This document shows positions 1 through 11,945 of a stretch of DNA of 64,000 nucleotides, in pieces. Source of the DNA: Cyclina sinensis (taxonomy: Eukaryota; Mollusca; Bivalvia; Venerida; Veneridae). Numbering within the stretch: position 1 is the stretch's first letter; the number at the start of each line of letters is the position of its first letter. The DNA lies in the NCBI GenBank assembly GCA_012932295.1, contig JAAONU010000006.1, forward strand, positions 31,150,882 to 31,214,881, given 5' to 3'. A program made the position numbers and the translations under genes. The notes under the pieces are model-generated. The model was given only the letters and a program-made list of their open reading frames with translations. It was not told where the DNA came from and did not search any database.

Positions 1-224
1 GATAAGTAGACAGCAAAATGTTTATTTCACTAAATGTATGCACATTTTGAATGATTTCTATCACTTACTGACGATATACAGGACTGCGGGCAGACATTCA
101 CTTATCGGACAGTCCTTTACAATCCAAGACATACTGTGTGTATGACTAGTGGTGTTTTTTTTCCATCATCTGTATTTCTTACAATGTATCTAACCATATA
201 TTTTTCATTTTTGTAAAATGAAAG

Positions 225-3200
225 GTCCAGAAGATACGTCAGATGGTTGAAAAGAAGAAAATAGCTAAACGGAATGAGATCACAGTAGGTTCAGTGGAGG
301 AGTTCCAAGGTCAAGAGTTCAAGATAATCATCATATCAACAGTCCGCAGCAACCAAAATTATGTAGAGATTGACCTAGCATATCACCTTGGGTTTGTCAG
401 GAATCCAAAGGTATGCCACAGAAACCAGTAGAAAAGTGGGCTTAACCCATACCCTGCTGAAGGCAATTGACTCTGCCTTTGTGACCTTGCAGACCAAGAT
501 CAGCGTGCACATTCGTGCACTCTGATCATGGTATGCACTTTTAATTCACCATTCAGTCAGTATATTTTCATTAAACACCCCCAGTAAATGTATCTGTCCA
601 AATTAATCCTGAGCACTTCTGTACTTAAATAAACTGCTCTTGCCAGTATCAGCTGGTTTATGTTTCAACTTGGTAGACTGTCCACTTTGTGAAATATAAA
701 AGAAAATCTTTAAAAATCTTGTTGTCTGAAATAACATGTCCTAGAGTTTTGAAATTTGGCATGAAGCATTGTCTAGTGGACTTTTACCAAGTTTGTTCAA
801 ATAATGTCCCTGGGGTCACTATTGGCCCTGCCTGAGGGGTCACAAGTTTAACAAAGCAGTATAGAAGAAAATCTTTAAAAATCTTCTTGTTTGAAACCAC
901 AAGTCCTAGAGTTTCAAAATTTGGCATGAAGGATTGTCTGGTGGACCTCTACAAAGTGTGTTTGAATAATGTCCTCGGGGTCACTATTGGCACCTACATA
1001 TCTTCTGTTAGAAAATGAAATACTGCTTCTTATGTTTGCCTAACATCAAACCTACAGCCAAAATACTCAGGTGAGTGATCCAGGGCCATCATGGCCCTCT
1101 TGTTATGTTGTAATATTCAGCTTGTGTTTAATTTCTCATTTGTATGATTTCCATGCATCATATTTATGGGATTCATTATATTTCTTTCAGCGTTTCAATG
1201 TAGCCCTAACCAGAGCCAGGGCTCTGTTGATTGTTATTGGCAACCCCTTGGTGCTTGAGAGAGACACCAACTGGAAAGCGTGAGTATGAGCTATTTTCAC
1301 CTTCCTTTGGAGATACCTGTAGATGGTTGGAATCAGGTGAGGGGAGAAACTTGCACTGACTTTCTGCATTCTGTACTTTGAACACAAGTACTGATTGGAA
1401 CCCAGGAATCAGTGATGGAGCAGCAATAGTAAAAGTTGCAAGAACTTATTTGCTAATTGATGTTATGTAAATATTAGCAAGTTTTAGCTAAACCTGTTGT
1501 TCTGAGATATAACTGTCTGCCATGCTTCCATTTCTTGCTTTATTTGTCAGTGAAACCACAAAACCAAATAATATTATGCAGGAATGATTCTCATATTTTA
1601 ATTTTGCATTTTACAAAATACAGAATTATAGATATTTTAGCAAGAAAATAGAAACTTAATTCATAAACATGTCCTAAAGCATAGTTCTTGTTGTTAGAAG
1701 TCTATCATGAAGACATTAGTTTTAACACTGCCAGCATTTAAGAAATAATACCCATGGCATCTGGCATTATACAGACCAACCAGTCTGCCCATAAATATTG
1801 GTGGAGATTGTTGTCAGGGGCATTGAGTAACAAATCCTATATATGGGGCTGTAAAGGCAGGACACCTAACAAGTGAAAATGCTTCATAACCTGATCTGGT
1901 ATGAAAGAAATGCATTTCCTTTATTAAAAATGTTTAAAACAGCAGGGCAATGGTTGTCATTGCAACTTGAGGGAAATACTTTCAAGTGTTTTCTGGTATT
2001 ATTACTCCATATTTCTTTTCTTCAGTTTTCTGGATTATTGTGATGCTAACGGAGGTTTTAAAGGACAACATGGAAAACTTAAACCAGATGACATGAAAGG
2101 GGGGAGCAGTGGTGGAAATAGTGCAGGGGGTTACAGTGGTGGAAGTAGTGAAGGGGGTAACAGTGGTGGCAATGATGATGAGGCTAACAGTGGAGGAAAC
2201 TTTGGTAAGGCATTACATAATTCCTCTAGCATAACTTACTACAGTGGGTAATATCACATTTAAGTTGATGCATTTCAGCAAGTTGAATATTTCTCAGTTT
2301 CTACAAATATTAGAGGCATGACAATGACACACTTACAAGTGCAAATTGAATCATGAAACCTCCTATGAATGTTTGCTTGTGCACCTGGTGTTTTGTTTGC
2401 ATATGACCTCAGTTACTGCCCTTTAAATAGTAAAAATGGGCATTTTAAAGCATGTGTAATGCATTGCTCTTAAAATATTTGAAATGAAATCAAAGACCTT
2501 GTATGAATGTTTGCCCTGATGAGTTCTTGTGTGCCTTTGGTTTTGTTTGCAGCTCATTGCAGTATGGCTACAGTTAAGGTCCCATGACATAGTAAAAATG
2601 GCCATTTAAAAAAATCTTAGAATTAAGTCCAGTGATTATACCCCCACCTTATACAGCATGCTGCAAGTAAAATTTGCTTTTGTTTGTTCTCCTGTGACTG
2701 TCTGTACATTCTATTTGATGTTCTTAGTGAAAAAAATGGGCATTTTAAAGTTTGTATCTCACATAGCTCCTACAGTATTTTAGTTGAAATCATGAAACCT
2801 TCAGTGAATGTTCACCATGATGAGTTGTTGTGCACCTGAGTGTTTGTTTGCAGCTCTTCCAAGTATGACCATAGTTATGGCCCCTTGCAATAGTAATAAC
2901 AGACATTTTAAAGTTTGTGTCACATGTTGCTCCTAAAGTCTTTGAATAGAAATCACAAGACCTTCCATGAATGTTTGCCATGATGAGTAATTGTGCACCA
3001 GGGGGTTTGTTTGCAGGTCAATACGGTATGACCACAGCTAAGGCCCCTTAAATAGTAAAAATGGGCATTAAAAAAAATCTTAGATTGAGGTTTAATGGTT
3101 TTGCCCCCCCCCCCCCCCACCCCCCATCCACACTTACACAGCATGCTCCAAATAAGATTTGCTTTTGTCTGTTTGCCTGTGACTCTGTCTGTAATTTCTT

Positions 3201-6200
3201 CTGACAAAAGCACAAGGTGGGGGCACCTGTGTCCTGTGAACAAGTCTAGGACAATAGCCCACTGGACAATAGCCCACTAGGACAATAGCCCACTAGGACG
3301 ATAGCCCACTAGGACAATAGCCCACTTATATGCATAATTATGCATTTAATTAAGAAATTGAGTATGTAATGGGTTTAAAATATAAGTATTAATAAGTCAG
3401 CGGTGTGCACTATTATTTTTTATTCTGACATTTCTGTTTAAACAGACAGCAGATCCAGATTCAATGGACTTTTTACCAGCTCTATACTTTTTACTCATGT
3501 GTTATTTGGTAGACACAGGGTGTTAATGTGTAAAAACACACTGTATAATTTAATATGATAATTGATTATGAACAAAAGATTGAATTTGTATTTAAATATA
3601 TAGATGTAAATATTTTAAATCCAAAGTGGGTACTTTTTCACGATAATGTTCAAATTTGATTTTTGAACCCTTTTTGATAAACATTGGGCTATTGTCCTCC
3701 CTGCCAAATTTAGCAGTGGGCTATTGTCCAGTGGGATATTGTCCAGTGTGCTTAATTGTCCTAGTGGGCTATTGTCCCAGTGAGCTTTTGTACATTCCTC
3801 CCTGTGAACACATTAATTTGTAGTTGTTCTTGGGGAAATGGTTAACCTGTTTAGGAAAGTAAGATATTTCTCAGCAGAGGCATGACAGTTTACACATTTG
3901 CTTTTGAGTGCACCGGTCATGAGTCTGACAAGTTACATAACTGTTGCAACTCCTTTTCTTAGGAAATACCCCCTTTTTGTTTTTGGAGAAATGGTTAACC
4001 AGTTTTGGCAAGTTTGATATTTCTCAATTTCTACAAGAAGCAGAGACTTGAAAGTGTGCACACTTACTTATCAGTACATGTACAGGTCATGACTCTGACA
4101 AGTTACGTAACTGTCACTACTTTTAAGCTCAAAGGTGAGCTATTGGGATCATTGATTTCCGGCATCCATCAGCGTCCATCGTGCATCGTCAGCAATTTGA
4201 TTTGAACGACTTCTCCTCCTTAACTGCTAAGACAACTTTGATGAAACATGCCTGGGATATTCCTTGCATGAAGCTCTAACAAAGTTGTTCAAAGAATTGA
4301 ATTCCATCAAGAACTCTGGTTGCTATGGCAACTGAAAGGAAAAGGTTTGAAAATCTTCTTGTCTGAAACCACAAGGCCCTGAGCCTTAAGATTTGGTATG
4401 TGGCATTGTCTAGTGGACCTCTACCAAATTTGTTCAAATTATACCCCTGGGGTCAAATTTGGCCCTGCTACAGGGGTCAGTTGATTTTACTTAGGCTTAT
4501 ATAGGGAAAACTTTGAAAATCTTCTTGTCTGAAACCACAAGGCCCTGAGCCTTAAGATGTGGTGTGTAGCATTGTCTAGTGAATTTCTACCAAGTTTGTT
4601 CAAATTATACATCTGGGGTCAAATTTGGCCCTGCACGGGGGTCAATTGATTTTACATAGGCTTATATAGGGAAAATTTTGAAAATCTTCTTGTCTGAAAC
4701 CACAAGGCCCTGAGCCTTATGATTTGGTACATAGCATTGTCTAGTGGACTTCTACCAATTTTGTTAAAATCATACCCCTGTGTTCAAATTTTTGCCCTGC
4801 CGTGGTGGTCAATTGATTTTACATAGGCTTTTATAGGCAAAACTTAAAAAAACTTCTTGTCTGAAACCACAAAGCCAAGAACTTAGATATTTTTAATAGA
4901 GCATCAGCTAGAGGTCATCTACCAAGTTTATTCAAATTATGCCCCTTGAGTGAAAATTGGCTCTACCCTGAGGGTCACTTGAATTCATATAGATTTATAT
5001 AGGGAGAATCTTAAAAAAGCCTTTGATGTTTGCTTAACAGCAGACCCAAAGGCAAAGTATTCAGGTGAGTGATCTAGGGCCATCATGGCCCTCTTGTTTA
5101 TTAGATAATCTCCCTTTTTAGCTCATCTGAGCACTTTAGTGCTCGAAGGTGAGCTATTGTGATTGCTCTTTGTCCATCATCTGTCTGTCTTCTGGCATCA
5201 GATCTGTCCACTGTGGTCTGTCTACATTTACCTTATAAACACTCTAGATGTTACATTTCCAATCCAGTTATCATGAAACTTAGTTAGAATGTTAAGCTTT
5301 ATGATTTCTAGTCTTTTTTATATGCCTGTTTGGAAAAACTGGATGTATTATGGGAATGCCCATGGAGAGCAGACGGGTGGGATGGCGGTGTCCTATTTCG
5401 TCTGGAGCATATCTTTAACTTGCATGGATGGATTTAAATGATACTAGGTACCAATGTTCACCATCATGGAGGGTAGTGTCATGCGCATGTACCAGGTCTC
5501 TAAGTCAAAGATCAAGTTCACACTTAGAAGTCGGAGAAAAACTTCTACATGCATTGAGGGATTTTAATATAACTTGGCATAAACGTTCAGCATTGTGAGT
5601 CGGAGTGTTGCGTGCAAAATTCAGATCCCTTTAGCCAAGGTCAAGGTCACACACAGAGGTCAAATGTCAGGTAAAAATATGAAAATGTGAGTATGGACCA
5701 TTTAGTTATCATGAATTGAGGGATTCTATCACAAATGTTCACCATCATGAGACTGAGAATTGCACGCATAATCCTGGTCCATATAATGCAAGGTCAAGGT
5801 CACTAGAAATGATGAAATGTCCAGATTTTGTCCAGAGCATATCTTCTACATGCATGGAGGTATTTAAGTATTACTTGATACAAAAGTTAACCATCATGAA
5901 ATGTAGTGTTGCATGCATAAACAAGGTCTCTAAGTCAAAGGTCAAGGTCACATCTAGAGGTCAGTGGAAAACGCTTGTCCGGAGCAAAATTTACTTCTAC
6001 ATGTATTGAGAGATTTTAATATAACTTGGCACAAATGTTGACCATTGTAATTCATAGTGTCAAATGCAAAATTCAGGTCCCTGTGGCCAAAGTAAGGTTC
6101 ACACATAGACGGGCGTATTTTGTGACAATGGCACCCTTGTTGTATATAGGTCATGTTGGTCAAATCATAGAAAAATCCTGTGAACACTCTAGAGGCCACA

Positions 6201-8848
6201 TTTTATATCCAATCTTTATGAATCTTTGTCAGGATGTTTCGCTTTACTACTTTAAATTCATGCTTTTTTGAATATGGGTTATGTTGGGTTTAAAACTAGG
6301 TCACTCGGACAAATCATAGAAAACCCTTTATGAACACTCCAGGGGCCAAACTTTGTCAGTTTGTTTTGCTTAATGACTTCTTGGTTCTGTGTATATTGGT
6401 AAAAAAAATGTCACTAGGTCAAATCATTGAAAACCGTATAAACAGTCTAGAAGCCACATTTCCGATTCAGTCATCAAGAAACTTTGTTATGTTTTGCTTG
6501 ATGACTTGTAGGTTCTTTTTTGTATATGGGTCATGTTGGGTCAAAAACTAGGCCACCATGTCATATTCAAGAAAACCTTGTGAACACCCTTGAGGCCTTA
6601 TTTTCAATACAATCATCATGAAACTTTGTCAGAATGTTTGTCTTGATGACTTGTAGGTTCTTTTTATATATGGGTCATGTTGAGTCAAAAACTAGGTCAC
6701 CAGGTCAAATCAGCTTAGTTTTTTCTTTTCACAGGCATTTCCTGATTTACTTTACTCAGGTGTTTAAATTTAAATATCCACCATAAGTTGTCAGTGAGAG
6801 CATATGTGCACTATTGTCTCAGGTGTTTTATTTGCTTGACCAACAAAGATGAATTTTTGGTATTTACTTGTCCATTTCTTTGAAGAGTGAGATGCACCAT
6901 TGGCTTTATAGTAACTGCCCACATAACACAGAAACAGAAGAAATCTAGTAGTTTATATAAATGTAAAATTTGAAATAATAATATTTTTCTGTTAAGTTAA
7001 AATATTATTCTAACAATTTTTAATCCCCTTTCGCAAAGCGGGGAGGGGATTATCGGAATGGCCTCAGTCCATCAGTCTGTCCGTCCATCTGTCCATCCGT
7101 AACACTTTCATGTCCACTCCATAACTTTTAAACTGCTGAAAATTTTTCTAAATAACTTTGCACAAGTGATCACCATTATGAGATGATGTGCAGAGCGCAA
7201 TAATTGGGTTGCTACCCCCAAGGTCAAGGTCACACTTAAAGGTCAAGTGTTAAAAGTCTGCATTTCATGTCAGCTCCATAACTTTTAAACTGCTGAAATT
7301 TTTTTGAAATAACTTGGCACAAATGATCACCATTATGAGACGATGTGCAGAGCACAATCATTGGGTTGCTACCCCCAAGGTCAAGGTCACAGTTAAAGGT
7401 CAAGTGTTAACAGTCTAAATTTCATGTCCGCTCCATAACTTTTAAACCGCTGAAAAATTTTTGAAATAGCTTGGCACAAATGATCACCATTATGAGACGA
7501 TATGCAGAGCACAATAATTGGGTTGCGACTATCTGTCCATCTGTCCGACCGTAACACTTTCGTGTCCGCTCTGTAACTTTCAAACTGCTGAAAAGTTTTT
7601 GAAATAACTTGGCACAAGTGATCACCATTATGAGACGATATGCAGAGCCCAATAATTGCGTTGCTACCCCCAAGGTCACGGTCACACATAAAGGTCAAGT
7701 GTTAAAAGTCTATATTTCATGTCCGCTCCATAACTTTTAAACCATTGAAAAAAAAAATGAAATAACTTGGCACAAGTGATCACCATTATGAGATGATGTG
7801 CAGAGCACAATAATTGGGTTGCTACCCACAAGGTCAAGGTCACAGTTAAAGGTCAAATATCCACATTTCACGTCTGCTCTATAACTTACTAAAAGTTTTT
7901 TAATTACTTTGCACAAATGATCACCACTATGACACGATGTGGTGAACCCAACATCTAGGTTGCTACCCCCAAGGTCAAGGATAGATTTTAATGTTCTTCA
8001 TAACTTTTTGACTTTATGAAAGATTTTAAATAACTTGGCACAAATAATTACTATCATGAATCTATGTGCTTATGATATGCATGACACAACATTAAGGTCA
8101 TGGTTGGTTAAAGGTCAAGAAATACACATTCATGTCCGCTGCGGAAGGGGATTTAGCTGTCTTTCAGACTGCCTTGTTTTTATTAGGACACCTGAACACA
8201 GTTCATATGATCTTTTAGGATCGATGGCTGTCGATCGACCATGATCCCTTGGGGTCCATTATCCACAGTTACTTCAAGGACATCTCCTCTGAAACCAGCT
8301 GGTCAAATTTGATAAAAATTTGCCTGGAATGTTCCATGCATGAAGCTCTATCAATGTTTTTCAAATGGTTCAAGTTCATTTAAGGTCTGAGTCACAGAAG
8401 CTAATCATAGATTTTAAAAGAAAAAACTAAAGTAAATATTCTTTACTGAAACCACAAGGCCTTGAGCTGAGATATTTGTTATGTAGCATTGTATAATGGT
8501 CCTCTGCCAAGTTCAAATTATGGTCATAGGGTCATAATTGGCTGGAGATGGAGTGTTGCAATGAAGAATAAAGTCTGTTTGCTAAAAGGTTATGTCACAC
8601 CGATGGTCCAAGGTAAAAAAAAAATAAGCAAAAATAAGCTCTTCATTAAGAAAACTCAAATAGATACAATTTGCACTCAACAAAGTTGCGCTTTTGGCAG
8701 CATCAACCAACATGAAGAAATTTATCATAGTTATACAAACAGATCACAAATGATTGGAGTGTTTTTCTATTTCACAGAAGAAATCTACAATCGTCTTGCC
8801 AGTATGCGATTACAGAGTGAAGACCCAGAGTGGGAGATACGTAACTAA
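225..8848 (+). CDS. MOV10: MOV10-family RNA helicase, C-terminal exons (5' part outside window)
   Basis: Four exons join in phase: 225-410, 1191-1279, 2026-2204 and 8778-8848 (stop TAA), giving the last 174 residues. All introns have AG acceptors and GT donors. The first exon carries SF1 helicase motif V ([13 protein letters not shown], then STVRS); the second carries motif VI ([19 protein letters not shown]). The third opens with [13 protein letters not shown], matching the W..FIDYC block after motif VI in MOV10. The family are Upf1-like 5'-3' RNA helicases acting with Argonaute/piRNA machinery and restricting retroelements; the exact role here is inferred. Unusual is a Gly/Ser-rich stretch in the third exon before the short last exon ([12 protein letters not shown]). 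The last intron is 6.6 kb and full of repeats. MOV10 versus MOV10L1/Armitage cannot be settled from the C-terminus. No canonical AATAAA was seen in the ~170 bases after the stop. Confidence 0.88.
437..590 (+). repeat. MITE-like repeat with internal hairpin, copy 1
   Basis: The sequence from TTAACCCA contains a strong hairpin (GATCAG-GTGCAC / GTGCAC-CTGATC, about 497-530). It aligns by eye with the reverse complement of 57596-57718, including the shared CTGATCATGG core and the AAACACCCC end. It is intronic in the helicase gene. Confidence 0.5.
690..1104 (+). mobile_element. 5'-truncated Helentron-like element, family I
   Basis: About two copies of the family I unit (AAAATCTTCTTG..GAAACCAC..CTAGTGGAC..) are followed by the family's 3' end: arm CTCAGGTGAG (1066-1075), hairpin AGGGCCAT/ATGGCCCT (1082-1098), then CTTGTT. 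No 5' end is visible. It lies in a helicase intron, about 85 bases before the motif VI exon. Confidence 0.55.
2250..3090. repeat. Tandem ~150-165-bp repeat (intronic), with poly-C tract after it
   Basis: The phrase GTTTGTTTGCAG..TATGACC..TTA.GGCCCC recurs near 2390, 2535, 2840 and 3000, with intervening GGGCATTTTAAAG. Degenerate tandem units of about 150-165 bp continue after the foldback-like insertion (about 3830-4110). A C-rich run (3103-3125) follows. No coding is seen. Confidence 0.55.
3243..3800. mobile_element. Foldback-like element with tandem-repeat inverted ends, copy 1
   Basis: The left end is five head-to-tail copies of TAGGACAATAGCCCAC (3248-3325). The right end holds five to six degenerate reverse-complement copies (GTGGGCTATTGTCCA type, 3684-3795). 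The interior begins with the 14-bp palindrome TGCATAATTATGCA. The element lies between perfect 10-bp direct repeats CCTGTGAACA (3233-3242 and 3801-3810), a likely target-site duplication. It has no coding capacity. Inverted ends made of tandem units are typical of foldback transposons; 9-11-bp duplications are typical of Mutator-like elements. Confidence 0.75.
4126..5099 (+). mobile_element. Near-complete Helentron-like element, family I
   Basis: A T-run precedes AGCTC (4126). A 5' unique part (to ~4340) is followed by four tandem units; the anchor CTTGTCTG falls at 4358, 4524, 4689 and 4856 (165-167-bp period). The 3' end has arm TCAGGTGAG (5061-5069), hairpin AGGGCCAT-C-ATGGCCCT (5076-5092) and CTTGTTT. 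The 5' arm of this copy lacks the ACCTGAG segment seen at 9020. No ORF of note. Confidence 0.65.
5120..6720 (+). repeat. Family I 5' end followed by two further tandem repeat types
   Basis: Twenty bases after the previous element a new 5' end starts: T-run, AGCTCA..TGAGCT (5120-5155) enclosing GAGCAC-TTTA-GTGCTC. At ~5325 another T-run and hairpin-like start (ATGCCTGTTTGG..) leads into ~150-bp units with TCTAAGTCAAAGGTCAAGGTC (5400-6100). After that come ~130-bp units with GGTCATGTTGGGTCAAAAACTAGG (6120-6715). The interior looks mosaic and 3' ends were not recognised. Confidence 0.45.
7022..8179 (+). mobile_element. Complete Helentron-like element, family II
   Basis: A T-run is followed by 5' arm AATCCCCTTTCGC (7022-7034), which can fold with GGGGATT at 7045-7051. 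The interior is six tandem units anchored on GTCCGCTCCATAAC at 7112, 7269, 7426, 7563, 7721 and 7872 (137-158-bp spacing). The 3' arm GCGGAAGGGGATT (8141-8153) is complementary to the 5' arm except one base. A short hairpin (GTCT-TTC-AGAC core, ~8155-8171) and CTTGTTT follow. It has no coding capacity and sits in the helicase's last intron. Confidence 0.65.
8180..8777. other. Remainder of helicase intron; decayed family I sequence
   Basis: From ~8265 to 8560 there is a weakly conserved family I 5' region and one unit (GCATGAAGCTCTATCAA, GAAACCACAAGGCC). The last ~200 bases before the terminal exon show nothing recognisable beyond a pyrimidine tract and the AG acceptor at 8776-8777. Confidence 0.4.
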
Positions 8849-9704
8849 GCTTAGTTGCTGAATTTCAGACACTGATGTTATTTACATTTCTTTTTGTTAT
8901 TTGTGTATTGAACTTGTGCAACAGAATGCCATTTTATAGTTTACTTTTATTAGTTATTGAAAATTTTATGCCAAAATAGTTAAATGTTTGCTTGTTTCTT
9001 GACATTCTGTAACCTTTTTAGCTCACCTGAGTACAACATGCTCATGGTGAGCTTTTGTGATCCCCTCTGTCCATCATCGTGTGGCCTGCATCGTGCGTCA
9101 TCAACAGCTTCTTGAAACAACATCTCTTCTGAAGCAAATTTCACAGGTATGATCTTTGGGTGGTCCCCTATCAAAATTGTTCAAATGGTTCCTGTCAGTT
9201 GCATCAGTAGGTCACAGAGCAAAAAGAGGTGTTTCAAATATGCAAATTTCAGAAATCTTCCTGTCTGAAAATACAGGGTCCAGAGCTTTGATATGTGGTA
9301 TGTAACATCATCTAGAGGTCTTCTACCAAAGTTGTTTAAGTTGTGCCTCTGTGGTGAAAATTGGCCCTGCCTTTGGGGGTCATGGGTTTTTCCTTATACA
9401 TGTATATATATAGTAAAAACTTAAAACAAAATCTCCTCTGAAGCTGATTACTGGATCTTAACCAAACTCCAGATTAATCATTCTTTGTTGTTCAATGGTT
9501 CTGGTTGGTTGCATCAGTAGGTCACAGGACCAAAAAAGGGGGTTTCAAAAATGCAAATTAAAAAAAAATCTGCTTGTCTGAAACTACACGGCCCAGAGCA
9601 TAATTATGTGGTGCTGTTACATCTCTACCAGATTTGTTCAAATTATGCCTCTGAGTGAAAAATTGGCCCCGCACTGGGGGTCATGAATTTTCTTTATATG
9701 TATA

Positions 9705-11320
9705 CAGTAAAATTCCTCTACTAAGTCCACCATTGGGTATAAAAGGAAGTGGTCTTAATTGTGAGTTGGTCTTAATACTGGGTTGAGTCCTCGGAAAAAA
9801 AAAACTGAACTTATCTTAACTGAACTTTTTCTTTCAGATTTAACTCTTTTCTTTTTCCTTTCTCCGTGCTGGAGATTTTGTCTGACATAATTAAAATTTA
9901 ACTGTAAATATTCTGTGTTTTGAAGAATTAAAGAATAAGATTTTACGTTTTTTAAACAGAATTAGCCCTTAATTACATTAACTCATATTTTATTCAACCA
10001 AGCATTTTCTTATTCAATCAACATAAGTAAGCATCAATCTAAAATTATATCTAAAATTATATTTTGCTTTGAACCCCTGCAAGCTGAAAACTAATTGTGC
10101 CTACGAGGACTCAGTTCCAATTTCCAATTATCTACTCGCGTCGCAATCAAGTTGTAATTAAATCAATTTTAAATAACATTTATATCATCCTTTAGTATCC
10201 TTACATTTAAGCAATCACCTGAAGAAAATTTGTTTTCCACAGCAGGGACTTCCTTTTGTTTACGCATGCAGCTGTTGTAAAGCAGTGTCATAAACATGGC
10301 GGTGTACTCGATTGATATTGATGCCCTGAAGGCACTTATTTGAGTGGTCATAGTTGAGGCATTCCATTAAGAAGTAAATACAAAGTATGATCTAGACAAG
10401 ATGGTCATATTACCGGACTAGCGGTGTGGTCTTAATTCTGATAAATACCTGTAATAGGACAAGAATAACAAGAGCTGTCATAGGACAGCGCACTCGACTA
10501 TTCTCAGTACTTGACACTAAAGGGTTATAAAACCTTATAAACTCAAAATTAACACAAAATTCTTGACAAAGTTACCACTTCTTGTGGCAGTCTAAAGCCA
10601 TGATGATAAAAAAATGTTTTAAGTTATTCTGCAAGGGAAAGGTGACTATTGCTACCTTGCCAAAAACTTTAACCAAATTTCTAAGTCGAAAAGAGGCCAT
10701 AATTCACACATAATGCTGGACACAGTTACCTCCTCTTGTGATTAGACTGAGATCGTGAGGGTAAACTAGTATTGTATGATTCAGGTCTATATCTGCAAGG
10801 GAAAGGTGACTAGTACTACCTTGCCCAAAAACTTAAACCAAATTTCTAAGTCGAAAAGTGGCCATAATTCACACAAAATGCTTGACACAGTTATCTCCTC
10901 TTCTGATTAGACTGAGATCTTGATGGTAAACTAGTATTGTATGTTTCAGGGCTATACCTGCAAGGGAAAGGTGACTAGTACTACCTTGCCAAAAAACTTT
11001 AACCAAATTTCTAAGTCAAAAAGTGGCCATAATTCACACAAAATGCTTGACAGAGTTACCTCCTCTTGTTAGCAGAGTAAGCTCTTGATGGTAAATAAGT
11101 ATTGTAAGTTTCAGGGCTATACCTGCAAGAGTTAGGTGAATAATGTTACCTTGCCCAAAAACTTTAACCTGAACCAACGCTGACGCCAACATCAGGGTTA
11201 GAACTATAGCCCTCCTTATTCTTTGAATAGTTGAGCTAAAAATGTTTGGTTCTTCTCAAAACTGCCCGTAATAGCGGCGTGGTCTTAATTTCGCCATGGT
11301 TGTAAGGTGGTTATCTACTG
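9705..11320. mobile_element. Candidate pogo/Tigger-like non-autonomous element flanked by TATA
   Basis: The left end CAGTAAAATTCCTCTACTAA and the reverse complement of the right end (CAGTAGATAACCACC) both begin CAGTA and are flanked by TATA on both sides. TAGCGG(T/C)GTGGTCTTAATT occurs near 10428 and 11272 as a subterminal repeat, and GTGGTCTTAATT also lies near the left end. This fits TA-targeting Tc1/mariner-pogo MITEs. The right part carries a nested family IV element (10469-11237). No transposase ORF is present. Confidence 0.45.
10469..11237 (-). mobile_element. Helentron-like element, family IV (nested)
   Basis: Read on minus, it starts after a T-run with AGCTCAACTATTC (11237 downward) and ends with GAATAGTCGAG (10503-10493), hairpin GCTGTC/GACAGC (10474-10489) and CTTGTT. 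Four tandem units anchor on GCAAGGGAAAGGTGA at 10631, 10795, 10960 and 11125 (164-165-bp period). It lies inside the pogo-like element. Confidence 0.6.
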
Positions 11321-11478
11321 TATAGTAAAAACTTTAGAAAATCTTTTTCTCTGAAACCCCAAGGGCTACAGCTTATATATTTGGCATAAAACATTGTCTA
11401 GTACACCTCTACCAAGATTTTTAAATTATTGCTCTGGGGTCAGAATTGGCTCCACCTTAGGGGACATGGGTTTTTATT

Positions 11479-11945
11479 AACCAGGTTTTCAATGAAAACC
11501 TGTTTTTTTCTTAATGGATTGTCTTCATATTTGGACACAACAACCTTTTGGACAAGACCTTCAAGCAGACCAGACTGAACTTGACCCAGACTTATGAATG
11601 ACCTTCACATTCAAGGTCAGATTAATGAATTTTGCTAAAATTGGCCATAACTTTGTTATCAATGGCTGGATTTGATTCATACTTGGACAAAACAAAACTT
11701 GTGACCAAACCAACATGTTGAATAATTCAAGTTTGGCCTTGACCATTAAATGACATTGAGCATGAAGGTCTAGTTATTGCATTTTGCTTAAATTGACATA
11801 ACTGTCATTTATTTAAGATTTTGATTCATACTTAGACAAAACAACATTATATAATGACAAAATTGAAATGCTGAATTATTCAAATGTGACCTTGACCTCT
11901 ATTTGACATTTACCTTCAAGATCAAATAATTAGGGATGTCAATGA
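11479..11945 (+). repeat. Repeat starting with perfect hairpin, ~165-bp degenerate units
   Basis: It begins with CAGGTTTTC-AAT-GAAAACCTG (11482-11502), a 9-bp perfect stem after a T-rich flank. Units with TTTGATTCATACTTGGACAA and TGACCTTGACC then repeat. Related units recur at ~13270-13790. No 3' end was recognised. Confidence 0.45.

Larger units (their letters stand above)
9020..11478 (+). mobile_element. Family I element interrupted by a pogo-like insertion
   Basis: The 5' end has a T-run and nested hairpin AGCTCACC/GGTGAGCT (9020-9053, inner TGAG/CTCA). Family I units follow to ~9704 and resume at ~11321 (GTAAAAACTTTAGAAAATC..GAAACC), showing that 9705-11320 was inserted into this copy. 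At 11478 the copy is cut again by another repeat, so no 3' end remains. Confidence 0.55.

Noticed and set aside
3095..3280. Open frame with polyproline across the C-rich tract
   Set aside because: Low-complexity and repeat derived, inside the helicase intron.
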